Part shown: positions 59,666 through 64,000 of the stretch, in pieces
Layout of the letters: each line of letters begins with the position of its first letter
How positions within the stretch are numbered: the first letter of the stretch is position 1
NCBI GenBank assembly: GCA_013339765.2
Contig: JABSTR010001153.1
Coordinates: forward strand, 124,001-188,000
DNA: 64,000 nt
Direction of reading: 5' to 3'
Source: Haemaphysalis longicornis
Taxonomy: Eukaryota; Arthropoda; Arachnida; Ixodida; Ixodidae
Notes under the pieces: model-generated
Told to the model about the DNA's origin: nothing
Seen by the model: only the letters and a program-made list of their open reading frames with translations
Databases searched by the model: none
Program-made: the position numbers and the translations under genes

Positions 59666-60090
59666 TACACGCACGCGCGCCTCCCGCATCCAGCTGCATG
59701 TCCTTTCAGGCACGATTACGCCCACTCGTCGTCAGCATTGTGTTCGCGGCGACCGCAGCCGTGACCGCTACAACTTCGCCGTGGGCTCGTCGTTTTCAAG
59801 TGGGCGGGTCTTCTTACCTATGTGGCGACTCTAGCATGCCTGATGTGGAAGCAGTCTGGAAACACAGGTCGCTCTAACTCACTCAATCAGCAGCGCTGCT
59901 GTGTCGCATCAAATTTCATTTGTTCTCTGTTTTTCTCCCACTGGACGGGTGTCGCCCTCTTGGCGTCTTCGAAAGCTTCATTACGTGACACGGAGCAGGA
60001 AAATTGGCATGCAAGCCTTACGTTCGGCGCGTGGGCATGTTGCCGACGTTATAATTGGCTTCCCCAGAAAATAAAGCCATTCGAGCGTCC

Positions 60091-60619
60091 TGGAAGGGGC
60101 CATGAAGACGGAATACAAATTTGGTGTTCAGTATTAAAGGGCTGCTTTGCCCCAAGACAATAACAACTTTATAGTAACCTTCAATCGGTCTAAATATTAA
60201 AGGAAACATATGAAGCAATGGCAACACCCCAGCCACTTTCCGATCTAATAACGTTGGTATCTCTGACGTCGCAGAATCTTGTTCGTACGATCGGCGGCTG
60301 CCTACCGAAAGCACCGCTAAGAAACAAGATTACTGGGTGATTATAGTGGTGCCTTTGGCTCCGTTTTATGGTATCACTTCAGTGCTCACACATAGTTAAA
60401 ACACTGATAAACATTTTTCTTGGGCTTCTTACCTCACTGCGGCGCAAAATTTGAAAGCTTCTCAATATTTCTCGCGTTTTTGCAGTTGAATACGACTCTA
60501 CAGGCTTCAGTGCAGCCGAGTGAGTTACCAAAGGCTAGTTGTTTCTTTTTGTGTTTCTTTTTGTTTTTTGAAATGAAACAAAATTGTCTTTTTTTTTTTT
60601 TTTTTCATGGCCCCCTTAC
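60091..60619. mobile_element. TTAA-family element, copy
   Basis: Left end AAGGGGCCATGAAGACGGAA and right end (reverse-complemented) TAAGGGGGCCATGAAAA, with AAAATTGTCTT inside the right T-run. Same family as 61399-62263 and 51765-52171. The TTAA borders are decayed to TGGA and TTAC. Confidence 0.6.
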
Positions 60620-61398
60620 AAGGGCATGGGCTCAAACAACCCGCCGAGAGCTTCAATGGCTGCACCGACCACGGAGGCGCGCTGAAACCGCAGATTGAAA
60701 GGAGATAAATGAACGCCATAGAAGGCGGAACCGTCGTCGCACTTTCAGAGCTTATTCGCTGCTTGCAGCTGCACAAAAGGTGTTGACGCCAGCTGAAGCG
60801 TAGGCAGGGGAACGGGGTCGCCCCTCTGTTGGAGCGTGGTATAGTTCCGCAAGTTGCATACGGCGCTTAAGGAAAGGGTCTACACGCCCACATTCGGCAT
60901 TCCTATTTTAAAAGCGCTCTTTTCAAACGCGTTTCTTGAGAGCTCTGCGAGTGTGCTCTAACACGGACCAGATGGCTTCTCTTTCGCTTTCGCTTCACCG
61001 GCTGCGGGTTTCGTTGGGTTTCCGATCAAAGATAGCTTTTTGTTCTGCTGCTCGTCATTTACGGGATAGGTATACACTTTCTTTATAACCAGGCCTGGAG
61101 TGCTGCACATAATCGGATACAAGTGCGCCTATACTAGATGGGTACAAACATCTACGAAACGATTTCTGTACCATAAAAAAAGGTTCAGGTTTAACACTTG
61201 CGAACCTATAGTTATCACGAGCGAAAGGTCTGTTCGGCTTGGTTTTTCAAAGGCTATTTCCACTGTGCTTTATGAAAGTTGGCTACTGGATGATAGGATT
61301 CAGCATGTCGCTACGCTGAAGCGCTCACGCGCAGATGGCCCAGTTCAGTCGCGCCATCCATGGCAAGACTGAGAGACCAAGCGCCGGCGAAGCAGTCG
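60620..61398. other. no gene recognised
   Basis: Unassigned sequence. A chance 90-codon frame at 61100 lacks motifs. Confidence 0.4.
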
Positions 61399-62263
61399 TT
61401 AAAGGGACCGTGCAGACAAAATACAAGTTTGTTTTATTCGAAAGATTTCGTGTTCTTTAGTGTCCCCAGCGCTTATCCGGAAGCAAACGATGCTTTATTC
61501 ACTGAGAAATTAATCAATTTAAGTCGAAAATTTTGATTCTCCCGCTGAATCGTGTGTTTTAACGACATCTGCAAATGACACCATAAGAACGAGTCTTCAA
61601 GCTAAGGTGGTACTTGGTGTGAAGCGGAGACTTGTTTACCGTTAGTCAACGTAGATGGCGCCACCATACGCAGCGGGCCATTTTCTGCCTTTGCTTCGTT
61701 TTTGACCGTATTTTTACATGGCTTGTTTTTGTTCAGGGTGAAAGTAATCGTTTCGTGAAACATGGTGCTCGCTCGACAAATATGGTCCCGTAAGACGCCG
61801 TCGCTTGCGCCCATCGGCCAGTGCCGTCTGAGACAACCCCAAAGCCCCGCAGTCCTGTGCCGCTAAAACAAGCATAGTGCGTGCAGTACCAACAGCAGCA
61901 CGCATCGGTACTTCTATGTTTACGTGTGCTTTCGTAACTTTTACGGTTTATCCCACCGTTCTTACTGCTATAAAAAGAATGTGCCCTAAATTTAAGCGAA
62001 AATAGCTCTTTCGGCAAGCTTGTAAGCTCTGCCTAATTTGCGTTTGCTTCTGCCGGCCTCAGCAAATTGCAGAGCCATCGCGTATGACACCATAGGTTCT
62101 GTTGCGGGCAATGAGCTAGTGGGTCGCATGGCCATTCCTTTTTTTTTCCTTATTATCTAGCTTATTTGAGCGAAGTGAGCGTGAAAAGTGTTGTCAGCAT
62201 GATCCTAACTAGGCAGTCTTTCGGATGAACCAAACTTGCGTTTTGTCTTCATGGCCCCCTTAA
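61399..62263. mobile_element. TTAA-flanked DNA transposon, non-autonomous
   Basis: Exact TTAA at both borders (61399-61402 and 62260-62263). The imperfect terminal repeats extend about 33 bp: TTAAAGGGACCGTGCAGACA and TTAAGGGGGCCATGAAGACA, both continuing to CAAGTTTG. This is the piggyBac-type target rule. The 865-bp body is non-coding. Confidence 0.65.
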
Positions 62264-64000
62264 ACACTCGCCTAGTCGCTTGGTACTGCAGTACTGAGGA
62301 GGCTCCGAGCAAGCGCACCTGCCACACCTCTCCGTAGCGGATCACGTGGCGTAGTGACGTCACGCCTACCACACTCGCGCTCCAGCGACTCAAGGCCATT
62401 GCGACGCGATGAATGCCCTTGCGAGGTATGGCGTAGAAAAAAAAAAAAAGGAAGGGCAAATACTCACGAGGACAGCGCCTGACCACGCTCGTGTAGTGTT
62501 CGGCTGAGACCTCGCGATGAATAGAAAAGGCCTTCGTCATGCAGTGGACTCAAATAGACTGATCAAACGAATAAATGAAAAAATTTGACGTCATTGCGAG
62601 TACCCGCGTGTCGTACCCCTCGCCCGCTCTGTCACGGCGAGTCATGGGACGAGTCATGAACACTGTTGTCCACCGTGCCCCGCACGCTATTCACACCTTA
62701 GCGGTGAAAAGCGGGATTACGTTACTGGCCATGAACAGCGGCGCGTCATGCGTGGTCACACTAGAATGCCGCGTTCGTTACTTGTAAAGAACAGACCCCC
62801 CCCCCCCCCTCCTCTCCAAAAAAAGAAAAGGCTAGTCGAGGTCACGTGATGTCTCCTCGCACGACCGCATTTACTGTCAGCCATTTATACGCACTGAAAC
62901 GCCTCTCCAAACCACGTTGTCAGCGCTCTCACCATCTCGTCCACCTATAGTCACTCATGTCCGCGACCAGTCCCTTTGGCGACAAACGCGTTTGTTCGCC
63001 CCGTTGCGTACAGCTAGACGCCACGGCGCACGCCCGGGCGGTTCGTATTCTCAGCACGCGCCCCAACCTTCTACTTACTCCGACATAATCATAGCGTCCG
63101 CGGCTATAACCGTAAGTGTGCATTACTGCTCGCCCAACCCATCCATTCCCTTCACTGTCCACACATTCGAATACGCGGTTTCGCGCTCGAAGGCAACGTT
63201 CGAGTTGTACCGGACGCCGTATCGGGCTGCTCCAGATCATACCACTGCAGCCTGCATTGGAAAACAGGCAAACAGAATGTCTACTGTTGAGGGACGGGCC
63301 AAGATGTCAGGGCAAACAGAGGACCCGGAGCGTAATGGATTCGGGTGACGCAATATCGGAGCGTCTGGAAGTGTACGCCGTGTACGGCGTACACGGTCCT
63401 GCACGGTCCTGCAGTGGACACCGACAGTAAGACGTCGAAGGTGATGACGTAACCTGGCGCGCACTAAAAGGTGTCGCTAAGCTGTGGGCCATTTCGCTAA
63501 GCAGTCATAAATCGAAGCCCTGAGAGGCGACCAGGTCAAGTAGATAACATTTTAATGAATACCAAACTAATCAGCCTCTATAGACCCTGGAAAGTTGGTC
63601 GAGGTGGCGTACATTGCGCAGCACATAAACGACACACGAACTACTAAACCGCAACAACACAGGCACTACTGTTGCTGCGGCGAAGCGCTTCCTGTCGTCT
63701 CGTGCACTGTTAGTATGCTACCCATTAGATCCCCTCTTTCAGCCCCTCTCAGCCGCGTGACAATATTCACGGGAACCAAGGACGTGGGGTTAACATTCTG
63801 GATTTCTGGCTGCGCTGCACATATGAAGCACTCAACCATTTATGCAGGTCATGGCTGCGCAAATAAACGATACGTTTACAGCTGGTATTTGGCCATCCAG
63901 TGGGGCGGAGCCTGCAGAGGATGCGGGAAATAATTACGCAAAATGCGGGAGCTGGTGGACAAGAAGGGAGGAAGCGCCCCAGTGAGCTAGAAGAGCGCGG
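62264..64000. other. no gene recognised
   Basis: A-run at 62439-62450, C-run at 62796-62808, and a 10-bp stem hairpin (GTGTACGCCG/CGGCGTACAC) at 63373-63396. Frames up to 143 codons at 62917 overlap antisense frames and show no domain. The exchanger's next exon was looked for here and not found. Confidence 0.4.

Noticed and set aside
58743..64000. Search for the next exchanger exon (alpha-1 repeat, GATFMAAG-type motif)
   Set aside because: No such translation seen on the plus strand by eye, so the exon probably lies beyond the window.

Overview
The window looks like nuclear DNA of a chelicerate, most likely a hard tick. It has split genes with GT-AG introns and no bacterial operons, and it is dense with retroposons typical of ixodid genomes. 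These include an RTE-type LINE whose 3' UTR carries GCAGGGCAAAGGCCTCT, a tRNA-derived SINE ending in (TCAA)n/(ATTG)n, and LINE 3' ends running into (TC)n. The tick assignment is my inference from remembered repeat families and was not searched.

Host coding sequence is sparse. (1) The minus strand carries two paralogous exons or small genes at 1-229 (cut by the window edge) and 11944-12195. Each encodes a Met/Ser/Gly-rich head, a basic DPEKK(K/R)K stretch and one transmembrane helix. (2) A plus-strand gene for a K+-dependent Na+/Ca2+ exchanger (NCKX, SLC24 family) has two exons here, 52234-53163 and 58591-58742. Their splice phases match, and the second carries the diagnostic EFPPDLF...CDDYF region. 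The first coding exon and the ion-binding alpha repeats lie outside what I could find. (3) A possible terminal exon at 20513-20815 carries REA-x-x-KR repeats of the kind found in STPR/Helitron-associated proteins.

The rest is mobile DNA and simple repeats. From 2.4 to 10.7 kb there is a nest of elements bounded by matching CAGGGTGTCGAACCG ends with a near-perfect 8-bp target duplication, and a second CAGGGTGTC element lies inside it. From 11 to 16.4 kb there are LINE remnants, the largest being a frameshifted RT + RNase H LINE (about 13.7-16.4 kb). Two RTE copies sit at 22.1-24.3 kb. A modular, palindrome-ended array occupies 28.0-30.7 kb. DNA-transposon remnants, palindromes and (TA)n/(GA)n tracts fill 33-41 kb. 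SINEs and (TCAA)n arrays occupy 43-48 kb. The NCKX exons at 52-59 kb are closely bracketed by transposons, with more TTAA-flanked elements at 60-62 kb.

No rRNA, functional tRNA or CRISPR array was seen. Most open reading frames longer than 60 codons are chance frames in GC-rich DNA. Identity statements come from reading by eye. Element borders are approximate unless a terminal repeat is stated.
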